From assembly GCA_900544715.1 (NCBI GenBank), contig UQWL01000007.1:87906-151905 (forward strand): DNA of 64,000 bases. Direction: 5' to 3'. This document shows, one piece after another, positions 8,553 to 16,734 of this stretch; within the stretch, counting starts at the first letter, position 1; every line of letters begins with the position of its first letter. The position numbers were made by a program, and so were the translations under genes. Under the pieces are notes generated by a model, which saw nothing but the letters and a program-made list of their open reading frames with translations, was not told the origin of the DNA and made no database searches. The DNA is from an uncultured Oscillospiraceae bacterium (GTDB taxonomy: Bacteria > Bacillota > Clostridia > Oscillospirales > Acutalibacteraceae).

Positions 8553-10138
8553 TTTGAAGAGCGGCTGCCGGGAGGAGAGGCGCAGAGCTTGTGCTCAATG
8601 GAATCCACCAGCGCAAGCCAGCTGGCCTCAATGATATCCTGAGAAACGCCGACCGTCGTCCAGATATCGCTGCCGTCGGCAGAGGAGATCAATACGCGCA
8701 CGCGTGCGGCGGTAGCGTCCTTCGGCTCCATCACGCGCACCTTGTAGTCAATCAGGCGCACCTCATTGAGGCAGGGGTAAAATTCAGCCAGTGCCTCGCG
8801 CAGCGCCTTATCGAGCGCGTTCACCGGGCCGTCGCCGTCGGAAGCGGCAATTTTCACCTTGCCGCCCACACGGATTTTGATGGTGGCGGTGGCGCTATGG
8901 TTATTGTCATAGGGCAGTTCGTCGAGTACCTTGTAGCTAATCAGGTCGAAGAAGGGTTCCACGCCCTCCACGCGTTTGCGGATAATCAGCTCAAAGCTCG
9001 AATCCGCGCCCTCATACTGATAGCCCTCATACTCCTTTTCCTTGAGCTCACCCACAATATCAGCCAGCACGGGGGAGTCCCTGGTGATCTCCGGATAAAT
9101 TTTCTGCACGCGCCGCAAAACGGCGGATTTGCCCGTCATCTCGGACATCAGGAAGCGCCTGTGATTGCCCACAAGCGCCGGGTCGATATGTTCAAAGGAG
9201 CGCTCGTTTTTCAGCACGCCGTCCGCATGCATGCCCGCTTTATGGGCAAAGGCACTGCGGCCCACGAAGGGCATATTTTTATGCAGGGTGATGTTGGCGG
9301 TTTCCGCAATCCGCATAGCCGTCGCAGTCAGCGTATGCATCCGTTCCGCCGGGATGCAGGGAAGCCCGCATTTGAGCTGCAGCGTTGGGATGACAGCGGA
9401 AAGGTTTGCGTTGCCTGTGCGCTCTCCAAAGCCGAGGAACGTGCCCTGCACATGGGAGGCGCCGCCCTGTACGGCGCAGACGGAATTTGCAACGGCCATG
9501 CCGCAGTCGTCATGTGCATGCATGCCGATCTCCGTATCCGGAAAAGAGGCGCATACCTGCGTGGTGATGGCAAAAATATCATAGGGGATCATACCGCCGT
9601 TGGTATCGCACAGCGTGAGAATGCGCGCGCCGCCGCGCTTCGCCGCGCGCAACGCCTCCAGTGCGAAATCCGGGCTGGCTTGGTAGCCGTCGAAAAAATG
9701 CTCTGCGTCAAAAATAACCGTTTTTCCGTGCCCACTGAAGAAGCTGCAGGTCTCCTCGATCATACGCAGGTTTTCCTCTGGCGTTGTTTTCAGAATTTCC
9801 CGCACATGGAGCTCCCAGCACTTACCGAAGATTGAAACCACCGGCGTATTTGCCCGCAGGAGCGCCAGGCAGTTTGGGTCCTCTTCCGGGGCGCAGCCCT
9901 TGCGGCGGGTGCTCCCGAAGGCGACCAGCGTTGCGTTTTTTAGAGGAAGAGCCGCGGCCCGGTCAAAGAACTCCAACTCCTTTGGGTTGGAAGCAGGGTT
10001 CCCCGCCTCCAGGTAAGCAAGCCCTAATTCATCGAGCGCGCGCACAATTCCGATTTTATCCTCTACGGAGAAGGAGATGCCCTCTCCCTGCGCGCCGTCG
10101 CGCAGCGTAGAGTCCAGAATGGTGATATGGCGTTGCAA
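8519..10138 (-). CDS. cimA: (R)-citramalate synthase
   Basis: The 539-residue protein condenses pyruvate with acetyl-CoA, opening the threonine-independent route to 2-oxobutyrate and isoleucine. The N-terminal HMGL-like TIM barrel has DSTLRDGAQG with catalytic Arg13 and metal ligand Asp14, and the metal-binding HAHDDCGMAVANS segment. The GGASHVQGT and GERTGNANL blocks are typical of CimA rather than LeuA. The C-terminal LeuA allosteric domain covers about 400-515. The last 15 residues (SSKPNIEYPISNI) are encoded by a degenerate GATATT-type repeat and look like a junk extension over the ancestral stop. It follows ilvN by 96 bases and precedes leuC by 14. Confidence 0.95.
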   Translation of the reverse strand: MQRHITILDSTLRDGAQGEGISFSVEDKIGIVRALDELGLAYLEAGNPASNPKELEFFDRAAALPLKNATLVAFGSTRRKGCAPEEDPNCLALLRANTPVVSIFGKCWELHVREILKTTPEENLRMIEETCSFFSGHGKTVIFDAEHFFDGYQASPDFALEALRAAKRGGARILTLCDTNGGMIPYDIFAITTQVCASFPDTEIGMHAHDDCGMAVANSVCAVQGGASHVQGTFLGFGERTGNANLSAVIPTLQLKCGLPCIPAERMHTLTATAMRIAETANITLHKNMPFVGRSAFAHKAGMHADGVLKNERSFEHIDPALVGNHRRFLMSEMTGKSAVLRRVQKIYPEITRDSPVLADIVGELKEKEYEGYQYEGADSSFELIIRKRVEGVEPFFDLISYKVLDELPYDNNHSATATIKIRVGGKVKIAASDGDGPVNALDKALREALAEFYPCLNEVRLIDYKVRVMEPKDATAARVRVLISSADGSDIWTTVGVSQDIIEASWLALVDSIEHKLCASPPGSRSSKPNIEYPISNI

Positions 10139-10234
10139 AAGCGCCGCCTCCTTCCAAACGATGGTGAAACAAAAATCAGAATGAAAGCGATCCTTTTCAC
10201 CAGTGTATCACAGAGCCAATCTTTTTGTCCATCT

Positions 10235-10762
10235 TTAAGTGCCGCTGCGGGAAGATATGGCGGCTTCGTGGTCGCGGATGCCTTCATCGCCGCTTTCCAA
10301 TGCCGTCATACCGGAGCGGGACATTTCCACGATTCCGTGCAGCCCCATATCCTCAATGAAGCTGTCGATGCGGTCGGTCGCGCCGGTCAGCTCTGCGGTG
10401 ATGGTGCGGTGGCCGATATCCTTGACGCGCGCGCCGTGTTTGGAAATCGTGCGCAGCACGGCGGGGCGGTCTTGATTGAGCGCGCGCACCTTTACAAGGG
10501 CGAGCTCGCTTGCGATCAGGTGATCCTCTTCCAGGCGGATCACCTTGACAACGTCCTCCAGCTTGAGCAGCTGCTTTTCCATCTGGCGGAAGGTAACGGG
10601 CGCCGCCTCGGAAACGATCGTCATGCGGGAGAAGCGCGGGTCCTCCGTTTCAGATACCGTGAGGCTCTGAATATTGTAGCCGCGGCGGGAGAACAGGCCG
10701 ACCACACGCAGCAGAACGCCCGCGTGGTTGTTCACCAGCGCGGAGAGCGACAGCTTTTCCAT
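10235..10762 (-). CDS. ilvN: Acetolactate synthase small (regulatory) subunit
   Basis: The 175-residue subunit carries the N-terminal ACT domain (about 4-75: LVNNHAGVLLRVVGLFSRRGYNI), which binds valine and confers feedback inhibition on IlvB. A C-terminal domain (80-160) carries the conserved LALVKV and VKDIG-type segments. The last ten residues diverge from the family. It begins 38 bases after the ilvB stop, so the two subunits are co-translated from one message. AGGATTG lies before the ATG. In many clostridia this gene is named ilvN or ilvH; sequence alone does not separate these. Confidence 0.95.
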   Translation of the reverse strand: MEKLSLSALVNNHAGVLLRVVGLFSRRGYNIQSLTVSETEDPRFSRMTIVSEAAPVTFRQMEKQLLKLEDVVKVIRLEEDHLIASELALVKVRALNQDRPAVLRTISKHGARVKDIGHRTITAELTGATDRIDSFIEDMGLHGIVEMSRSGMTALESGDEGIRDHEAAISSRSGT

Positions 10763-10800
10763 CCAATCAATCCTTTCACAGGTGCTGGGTATAGACTAGG

Positions 10801-12468
10801 TTATTCCATAAAAACGTTGATGGTATCCTGCACGGCGCCGCCGGGAGGGATCATCGGCAGCACCATGGCATCGGGCGAGATCCGGCAGTCCACCACGCAT
10901 GGTCCACCGCAGGAGAGCGCCGTTTGCAAAACGGGCTCGATTTGCTCCGGGCGTTCTATGCGGAAGCCCTGCGCGCCGAATGCCTCGGCGAGCCGGACCA
11001 GATCCGTCTGCCGGTGAGGCGCGGTCTGCGCATAGCGGCGGTCATAAAAAACCGTTTGCCACTGCCGCACCATGCCGAGCACTGTGTTGTTCATGACAAG
11101 GTCAACAATGGGCAGCCGGTAGGAGACAAGCGTCGCAAGCTCATTTAAATTCATATGGAAGCTGCCGTCTCCACTGACAAGAATGGTTTTTCGATCCGGG
11201 TGTGCAAGGCAGGCGCCTGCCGCGGCCCCAAGGCCGAAGCCCATCGCCCCAAGCCCACCTGAGGTGATGAAGGTACGGGGCTGCTCAAAGGTATAGTATT
11301 GCGCCGTCCACATTTGATGCTGGCCCACATCCGTGACGATCTGCGTGTTGTCCGGCGTGAGGCGGTCCAGCGTTTCGATCACCTGCTGCGGCGTGGGAAA
11401 GCCGTCCACAGGGGCGGAGGGCGGCATTTGGCGGAAGGCGGCGGTCTGCGCACGCCACGCGGCATGCGCCATGGGCGGGAGCGCTTTGCTCAGCCGCTGG
11501 AACACCTCTTTGAGATCGCCGCGCAGATGGAATTCGGCAAACAGGTTTTTATCCATCTCCGCCGGGTCAATATCGATGTGGACGATTTTGGCCCGGGGGG
11601 CGAACTGTGCGCGGTTGCAGGCCACACGGTCGGAAAAACGTGCGCCCGCGGCAATGAGCAGGTCGCATTCCTGCGCCGCGCGGTTGGCCGCATAAGCGCC
11701 GTGCATCCCGATCATGCCCAGGTAGAGCGGGTGGTCGGCCGGGAAGCCGCCCAGCCCCATCATGGAGGAGGCAACAGGGATATCCATGCGCTCCGCCAGT
11801 TGCAGCAGCTCCGGCGACGCGCCCGAGGAGATGACGCCGCCGCCGATATAGAGCAGCGGCTTTTGTGACTGTCGGATCGCCTGAGCGGTGCGCGCAAGGC
11901 ATTCTTCGCGCGGCGGCTTTGCAGGCGTCATCAAAACGGCAGGCTGCGGCGTATACTCCGTGCTGGCAAGCGTAATATTTTTCGGGATATCGACCAAAAC
12001 GGGCCCTTTTCGCCCGGAGCCCGCAATGCGGAACGCTTCACGCAGGCAGGGGGTGAGATCCTCTATTTTTTTCACGATGAAGCTGTGCTTGGTGACCGGC
12101 ATCGTGATGCCGGTGGTATCCACCTCCTGGAAACTGTCGCGCCCGAGGAGGGAGGCGTCCACGTTGCCCGTGATAAAGACAACGGGGATGGAATCCATAA
12201 ACGCGGAGGCGATGCCCGTGACGAGATTGGTGGAGCCGGGGCCGGAGGTGGCGAGGCAGACGCCCGTTTTCCCGCTTGCACGCGCATAGCCTTCAGCCGC
12301 GTGCGCAGCGCCCTGCTCATGGGCGGTGAGGATATGGCGGATTTTTCCGCTGTAAGCATAGAGCGCATCATAGACCGCGAGGACGGTCGCGCCGGGGTAG
12401 CCGAAAATCGTGTCCACCCCCTGCTCCAGCAAGACTTCCATAATGATCTGAGCGCCTGTTTTTTTCAT
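10801..12468 (-). CDS. ilvB: Acetolactate synthase large (catalytic) subunit
   Basis: The 555-residue thiamine diphosphate enzyme makes 2-acetolactate from pyruvate (valine/leucine branch) or 2-aceto-2-hydroxybutyrate from pyruvate and 2-oxobutyrate (isoleucine branch). The catalytic Glu51 lies in LTAHEQGAAHAAEGYARA. The GDG...NN thiamine motif spans about 432-461 (GDGSFHMNLNELATLV to LVMNN). The FAD-binding middle domain is present. It is the first gene of a five-gene minus-strand operon and is preceded by a T-box leader with a leucine codon. Products of the downstream cimA-leuCD genes feed 2-oxobutyrate back into this enzyme. Confidence 0.97.
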   Translation of the reverse strand: MKKTGAQIIMEVLLEQGVDTIFGYPGATVLAVYDALYAYSGKIRHILTAHEQGAAHAAEGYARASGKTGVCLATSGPGSTNLVTGIASAFMDSIPVVFITGNVDASLLGRDSFQEVDTTGITMPVTKHSFIVKKIEDLTPCLREAFRIAGSGRKGPVLVDIPKNITLASTEYTPQPAVLMTPAKPPREECLARTAQAIRQSQKPLLYIGGGVISSGASPELLQLAERMDIPVASSMMGLGGFPADHPLYLGMIGMHGAYAANRAAQECDLLIAAGARFSDRVACNRAQFAPRAKIVHIDIDPAEMDKNLFAEFHLRGDLKEVFQRLSKALPPMAHAAWRAQTAAFRQMPPSAPVDGFPTPQQVIETLDRLTPDNTQIVTDVGQHQMWTAQYYTFEQPRTFITSGGLGAMGFGLGAAAGACLAHPDRKTILVSGDGSFHMNLNELATLVSYRLPIVDLVMNNTVLGMVRQWQTVFYDRRYAQTAPHRQTDLVRLAEAFGAQGFRIERPEQIEPVLQTALSCGGPCVVDCRISPDAMVLPMIPPGGAVQDTINVFME

Positions 12469-12527
12469 GCACGGTCACCTTCGTTATATTGATTCCCAAA
12501 CAGCCATTGCAGAAGGAAAAGAAAAAG

Positions 12528-12800
12528 CGCCTCCCTCTCCTGCTTTCTCAGAAGACGAAGGCGTGTAAAGCTTCCGCGGTACCACTTCAATTGCCCTTTC
12601 GGGCCGCTTACGGCATCAGGCCTGCCGGCCGAATCCCTGCCCATGTAACGGTAGGCCACCGTCTCCCCTAGCACGCTTTGCGCTTTCAGTTCGCAGCTCC
12701 AGGGCGAGTTCACCACGTCCGGCACCGCCGCCTTACAGCAACCGGCGGCTCTCTGCGCGTGCGGATGATGGATACTAGTCCCCATCTCAGCTTTTCGCTT
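12528..12800 (-). promoter_or_regulatory. T-box riboswitch (leucine specifier) controlling the ilv-cim-leu operon
   Basis: On the minus strand the leader contains the invariant T-box AGTGGTACCGCGG (plus positions 12573-12585). It is followed by a terminator stem ending in GGCGCTTTTTCTTTTCC. Upstream is a stem I region with GAGAGCCG...GGCGGC. The specifier loop reads GAA-CUC-GCC before CUGGAGCUG, which places the leucine codon CUC at 12708-12706. Uncharged tRNA-Leu would pair with the codon and, through its NCCA end, with the T-box, favouring the antiterminator. The T-box class is certain; the specifier follows the usual GAA-NNN-NCC layout and is likely. Confidence 0.93.
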
Positions 12801-12807
12801 TTTGGAT

Positions 12808-12836
12808 ATCCTAGCACGGTTGCGGATGATTGTCAA
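12808..12836 (-). promoter_or_regulatory. Sigma-A-type promoter of the ilv operon
   Basis: A consensus -35 TTGACA (12836-12831) and a -10 TAGGAT (12813-12808) are separated by exactly 17 bases on the minus strand, just upstream of the T-box leader. Confidence 0.85.
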
Positions 12837-12878
12837 GAAAAAACATTCTCCCGCAGCGCTGGCTAGGCACTGCGGGAG
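12837..12878 (-). terminator. Terminator-like hairpin directly upstream of the ilv promoter
   Basis: A nine-base perfect stem CTCCCGCAG/CTGCGGGAG (12848-12856 and 12870-12878), with further inner pairing, is followed on the minus strand by AATGTTTTTTC that merges with the -35 box. No minus-strand gene precedes it, so it may end a short untranslated RNA (see findings). Confidence 0.6.
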
Positions 12879-13076
12879 GACGGAGATTCACCACGCGGAA
12901 ACGGCTGCCTGACAGCACCCGGCAGGCAATACTTTTGAAAACGGAGAAATTTTCAGAAGGCACCATTTCCGATCGGGGAATGGGTAATGTGATGATGCTT
13001 CACGCATCGAAAATAATGATAGGGATATTATTCCAAGATTTCCTTATAAATTAGATAACATTCAAAAAAACACAAG
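12879..13076. other. Unannotated structured region between the ilv promoter and a terminator-like repeat
   Basis: No credible coding sequence is present. It holds two further small hairpins (GCCTG...CAGGC near 12906-12925 and GATGC...GCATC near 12993-13008), which on the minus strand lead into the terminator-like hairpin at 12848-12878. Confidence 0.4.
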
Positions 13077-13191
13077 AAAAAGGTCGCCTTTTTTTATGTT
13101 GTTTTTATTATATCACCTGGCACGACAAAATGCAATGCATAAATTTCTAGAGTTTTGCATTACACTATATATTACAAAATGCATTACGAAG
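13076..13191. promoter_or_regulatory. AT-rich control region with repeated TGCATTAC operator-like motifs
   Basis: A short T-tailed hairpin (AAAAAGG-TCG-CCTTTTTTT, 13077-13097) is followed by three related motifs: AAAATGCAATGCAT (13127-13140), TTTTGCATTACA (13153-13164) and CAAAATGCATTACG (13175-13188). They lie directly upstream of the ribbon-helix-helix gene and are likely its operator; this is inferred from position. Confidence 0.55.
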
Positions 13192-13240
13192 TTTTCCTGA
13201 AGTGTTGCGATTCATATGCAGGGAGAGGGATGGAAGCGCC

Positions 13241-13468
13241 ATGAGCCGCCGGTTTAAAATTCCAAAGATGCCTTCCACGGTGAATAAAACCATCCGGTTC
13301 CCACAGTCTGTTGTCGATCAGGTGGAAGAAGCGTTACAGGGCGCTGATTGTAACTTTTCCCAATTTGTGATTGAGGCGGTTCGCGTCGCGCTGGAAAACC
13401 TGGAGGAGGATCGGCTGGCAGAGCAGGGGCAGGTGAAGCCGCCGGATGGCAGCAAGGAAACAGAATAG
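13241..13468 (+). CDS. Small ribbon-helix-helix (Arc/CopG-like) DNA-binding protein
   Basis: The 75-residue protein has the ribbon-helix-helix pattern: a basic N-terminus, a beta strand TVNKTIRFPQSV (15-26), helix VDQVEEALQ, a turn with NFSQFVIEAVRVALENL, and an acidic tail. Such proteins bind DNA as dimers and often regulate their own gene or act as antitoxins. The ATG at 13241 was preferred over an upstream GTG at 13202 because GGGAGAGGG lies just before it. No toxin partner follows; a strong terminator comes 35 bases after the stop. The repeated TGCATTAC sites upstream suggest autoregulation. Confidence 0.75.
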   Translation: MSRRFKIPKMPSTVNKTIRFPQSVVDQVEEALQGADCNFSQFVIEAVRVALENLEEDRLAEQGQVKPPDGSKETE

Positions 13469-13502
13469 TGAGCAGTGAGCATTTTAGAATGATAAAAAGC
13501 GA

Positions 13503-13542
13503 AAAGCGCATCGGCCTCTTGGGCTGATGCGCTTGTTTTTTG
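13503..13542 (+). terminator. Rho-independent terminator
   Basis: The stem AAGCGCATC-GGCC/GGC-GATGCGCTT is followed by GTTTTTTG. It ends the transcript of the ribbon-helix-helix gene. Confidence 0.88.
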
Positions 13543-13622
13543 ATGAGTGTGTGAAAGGAAGGCGCCGGAGTGGACTCCCGGGTGGGAATCCACCCCGACC
13601 AATTGGTTACATAATGCAGAAG

Positions 13623-14906
13623 TTACGCGGCAACGTTGCCACCGAAGGTCTTGAAGAGATCGACAATCGCGCGGGCAATGCGGTTGAAGAACTTCATTAC
13701 CTTTGCAAAGAAGCCAGCGATGCCGGTGCTGTCATCCTTAATGCCAAGATTTTCGGCAATGGACTCGCAGAGGGAAACGGAAGCGTCCGCAATTGCGAGC
13801 GCGTCGCCCTTGAGAGAAGCCTCAACGATCGCGCCGATCTCATCGCCATAGCCGGAGCCGATCTGATCGCCGATGAGTTTGGAAAGCGCTACCTGATTAG
13901 CAGGCATTTTCAGCGTTTTGCCGATATACTGCATAAGCGCCGCAAAAACCATAGTCTGATCGCCGTTGATCGCCATTCGGTAGCCGCCGGCCGTGCCGCT
14001 TTCGACAACTTTGGCGGCGCCCATCGTAGCAAAATAGTCCACGTCGAACGCCGGGAAGTCAAAGCCGATCAGGCCGCCGACCATCGTAACAACGCCACTG
14101 AAGTCAGCGGGAAGTTCAACACCCAAATCCATGCCCATACCTGCAAGCATGTCAAGGAGGGCTGTTAACTCCGATCCAACTTCGCCATATGTATAAGCAA
14201 GATCGGGGAGAACATCGCCGAGATAGCCGAACGGATCGGCAACCAACGCGTCAATCGCCTTGGTCAGGATATCGGCAATATAGTTAAGAGAACCAGCCTG
14301 GTAGAGCTCTAACGCGCTGGCGGGCATCGTGCCGACATGGAAAGCCTCCAGGAAAGAGGCAAGCGGCTCATAAAGGTTGGGAGCAATCAGCGCAAGAACA
14401 ACGCCTAACGTGGCGTTGATATTTCCGTTGCTGGCATTGACCGCCTTGACGAAGGCCTCACGGTCGCCGGGCGTTACGCCCCAGATCACCTTACTGGTAT
14501 CAAGCTCATCCCAATTTTTGAGGGAGCCGATATAAGCCTTTGCCTGTGCATACTCGTCGGAAATGTTGCTGGCAACTGTTGCAGTATTTGTTTTCAACAG
14601 ATCTGCAAACGTCTTCATGAGAGTCGTAACAGTTGCATCCGTGTAAAGTTTTTCCTGTACCTTCACGGCCTTCAGGATCGGTGCAAGCAGCCCGTTGAGG
14701 GAATCCTTTGTTTGCTGCGCAGACTTTTTGCTCATGTTTTCATACACCGCAGAGTGGTCGGTTGCAGCCGCCTTCGCATTGAAGGCTTCTGCCGCAGCAG
14801 TTGCCGCGTCGTTGGTTGCCGCGCTCGCCATCATCACGCCGCCGAGGGTGGTCATTACCATCAGGGCGGCAAGGAAAACGGAGAGCAGCTTCTTTGCCTT
14901 TTTCAT
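13623..14906 (-). CDS. Secreted Ala-rich protein of unknown function
   Basis: The 427-residue product starts with a clear signal peptide (MKKAKKLLSVFLAALMVMTT, cleavage near MASA-AT). It continues as a largely helical, Ala/Gly/Leu-rich protein with no cysteines apart from one and no catalytic motif. The C-terminus is an amphipathic segment (FFAKVMKFFNRIARAIVDL). An in-frame GTG lies nine bases upstream, but the ATG at 14906 has AGAGGTG at the right distance and gives the usual Lys-rich start. Similar start and length patterns occur in secreted proteins of gut clostridia, including the one at the right edge of this window. It stands alone. Function cannot be inferred. Confidence 0.75.
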   Translation of the reverse strand: MKKAKKLLSVFLAALMVMTTLGGVMMASAATNDAATAAAEAFNAKAAATDHSAVYENMSKKSAQQTKDSLNGLLAPILKAVKVQEKLYTDATVTTLMKTFADLLKTNTATVASNISDEYAQAKAYIGSLKNWDELDTSKVIWGVTPGDREAFVKAVNASNGNINATLGVVLALIAPNLYEPLASFLEAFHVGTMPASALELYQAGSLNYIADILTKAIDALVADPFGYLGDVLPDLAYTYGEVGSELTALLDMLAGMGMDLGVELPADFSGVVTMVGGLIGFDFPAFDVDYFATMGAAKVVESGTAGGYRMAINGDQTMVFAALMQYIGKTLKMPANQVALSKLIGDQIGSGYGDEIGAIVEASLKGDALAIADASVSLCESIAENLGIKDDSTGIAGFFAKVMKFFNRIARAIVDLFKTFGGNVAA

Positions 14907-15182
14907 ATCTTTCACCTCTTTAAAAAATTACCGTCCTATTGTACAAAACAGACGGCCATCCACATGGATTCTATGGACAACCTTATCCTAATGCTTTCTA
15001 CAATTTTTGAAAAGGACTTGCTGGAATATTGGCGGAAAATCGAAACTTTTTGATTGGTTTTTGAAAGGTTAAAAGCAATCGGCGTATTCAGAATTCTTAT
15101 GAAGATGAAAGCCCCTGATTTGATAAGCTTACATGCGGGTGGAAACATTTTCCAACGCCCAAAAAACTCGCGATAAAACTGT
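14907..15182. other. Intergenic stretch, AT-rich, no gene seen
   Basis: It contains the ribosome binding site of the secreted protein gene and low-complexity AT-rich sequence. No open frame with a credible start and no clear repeat was found. Confidence 0.5.
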
Positions 15183-15211
15183 TTGATTTCATCCTGTGTT
15201 TATGCTACACT
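15183..15211 (+). promoter_or_regulatory. Promoter-like hexamers ahead of the isomerase remnant
   Basis: TTGATT (15183-15188) and TACACT (15206-15211) are separated by 17 bases. They would drive the truncated isomerase and the epimerase behind it. Confidence 0.6.
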
Positions 15212-15293
15212 TTTTGAGTAAGAAAGCGGGTTGCAGAAAAGCGCGGCAGAGCATTTAGCGCCTGCGACCGCTTTCCCTATTTGGTAACGTCAG

Positions 15294-15662
15294 TTGTGTT
15301 TGGATACCAACCATTTCACCCCGCTGCACCCGGATGTGCGCTTCCGCCCGCTGCAAAGGCTTTTTCCCTCCCTGCGGGCCAAGTGGAATCCGGCGGCGGA
15401 AGATGGTGTTTCCTACGCACAAAGGTTTGCGAAGCAAATCGTCACAGTGCATCTTTCCGATTATGACGGTATCGATGAATGCCACTGGCTGCCCGGGCAG
15501 GGCATTGTGGATTTCAGCGGGATCCATGCGGCGCTTGCCGGGGCGGGATTTGACGCACCGCTTGTGTTTGAACCAAACGAGCGGTGTAGAGGAATCAGGA
15601 CCACAGGCGCCCGCCTCATTAGCGGTTTTGAAAAATCAATTAGCGTTTCGGCGCAGGAATAG
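15294..15662 (+). pseudogene. Remnant of a sugar phosphate isomerase/epimerase (AP-endonuclease-2 fold)
   Basis: About 120 residues resemble the C-terminal half of xylose-isomerase-like TIM-barrel enzymes: LCLDTNHF, then IVTVHLSDYDGIDECHWLPGQG, then VFEPNE. These match the metal-binding C-terminal strands. The first half, about 150 residues in complete homologues, is missing upstream, and no alternative frame restores it. The frame opens with TTG/GTG codons but lacks a ribosome binding site, so it is probably not translated into an active enzyme. It lies 36 bases ahead of an epimerase gene that may have been its operon partner. Confidence 0.75.
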
Positions 15663-15698
15663 AGAGTTGATTGTAGAGACAGAGAGGAGAATTCATCT

Positions 15699-16697
15699 AT
15701 GAGCAAGCTAAGCGTTCTGACCGGTGCGACCGGCCATATTGGCTACGCCCTTTTGAAGGAGCTGCTCGACAGCGGCGAGCGGGTGCGCATCCTGATCCGT
15801 AAGGATATCCCGCTGTTTGACGGGCTGGACTGTGAAAAGGTCTTTGGCGACGTGACCGACCCCAAATCGCTCGAAACGGCGTTTGAAGGGGCAGATGTCG
15901 TCTATCACCTTGCGGGCGTGATTGATATCAACGCGGGGGATGAAAACTTGATCTGGAATGTGAACGTCCAGGGGACGAAGAATGTGGTGGAGGCCTGCAA
16001 AAAGTGCGGGGTGAAGCGGCTCGTTTACGCCTCCTCTGTCGATGCGATCCCGCCGCTGCCGGGTAACCAGCTGATGCGGGAGCTCAGCCACTTTGAGCCG
16101 GAAATCCTCGATGGCACATACGCCAAGACGAAGGCGACGGCCACCCAGTATGTGCTCGATAGCCAGAGCGATGCGCTTGACGTGGTGGTCACGCATCCCG
16201 GTGCGTGCTGCGGGCCGTATGATTTCAAGGTGTCGAGCGTGGGGGAGATGGTGCGCATGTATATGCGCGGCAAGTTCCCGGTGTCACTCTCCTTCGGGAT
16301 GTATAATTTTGTCGATGTGCGCGATGTGGCAAAGGGGATGCACAGCGCGGCAGAGAAGGGCCGGCCCGGCGAGTGCTATATTCTCACCTCAGAGGCAATC
16401 ACGGTCGATCAGCTGCTGCATATCCTCGCAGATAAAACGGGAATTCCTGCCTCCAGGTTCAAGCTGCCGCTGTGGCTCGCGCGGGCTGCTGCGCCGCTGA
16501 TGGAGGTCTATTACAAGGCGGCGCATAAAACGCCGCTGTTTACGCGTTACTCCCTGCGCAAGCTCAATTCCAACTGCAATTTCAGCATCGAGAAGGCAGA
16601 GCGCGAGCTCGATTATCACCCGATGAGCGCGCGCGAATCCTTTGACGATATGGTAGATTGGATTGCGGGGCATGAGAATATCCCGCTGAAAAAATAA
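15699..16697 (+). CDS. NAD(P)-dependent epimerase/dehydratase (extended SDR)
   Basis: The 332-residue protein is an extended short-chain dehydrogenase. The Rossmann dinucleotide motif GATGHIG is at 9-15, the acidic DVTD loop at 51-54, and the catalytic Ser region (YASSVDA) and Tyr141-x3-Lys145 (YAKTK) follow. The C-terminal substrate domain resembles dihydroflavonol-4-reductase/3-beta-HSD-like family members. The substrate is not readable; neighbours do not form a nucleotide-sugar cluster. AGAGGAG precedes the ATG. It is followed by an ankyrin-repeat gene after 37 bases, so the two may be co-transcribed. Confidence 0.92.
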   Translation: MSKLSVLTGATGHIGYALLKELLDSGERVRILIRKDIPLFDGLDCEKVFGDVTDPKSLETAFEGADVVYHLAGVIDINAGDENLIWNVNVQGTKNVVEACKKCGVKRLVYASSVDAIPPLPGNQLMRELSHFEPEILDGTYAKTKATATQYVLDSQSDALDVVVTHPGACCGPYDFKVSSVGEMVRMYMRGKFPVSLSFGMYNFVDVRDVAKGMHSAAEKGRPGECYILTSEAITVDQLLHILADKTGIPASRFKLPLWLARAAAPLMEVYYKAAHKTPLFTRYSLRKLNSNCNFSIEKAERELDYHPMSARESFDDMVDWIAGHENIPLKK

Positions 16698-16734
16698 TGC
16701 AGGCGATGGATTTGATGATACAGGAGGCGTTTTC

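Noticed and set aside
7212..9835. Long plus-strand frames opposite leuC and cimA
   Set aside because: They are antisense shadows arising from GC-rich codon usage; the minus-strand genes are certain.
12830..13054. 75-residue plus-strand frame upstream of the ribbon-helix-helix gene
   Set aside because: No ribosome binding site, no recognisable fold, and it overlaps terminator and promoter elements of the opposite strand.
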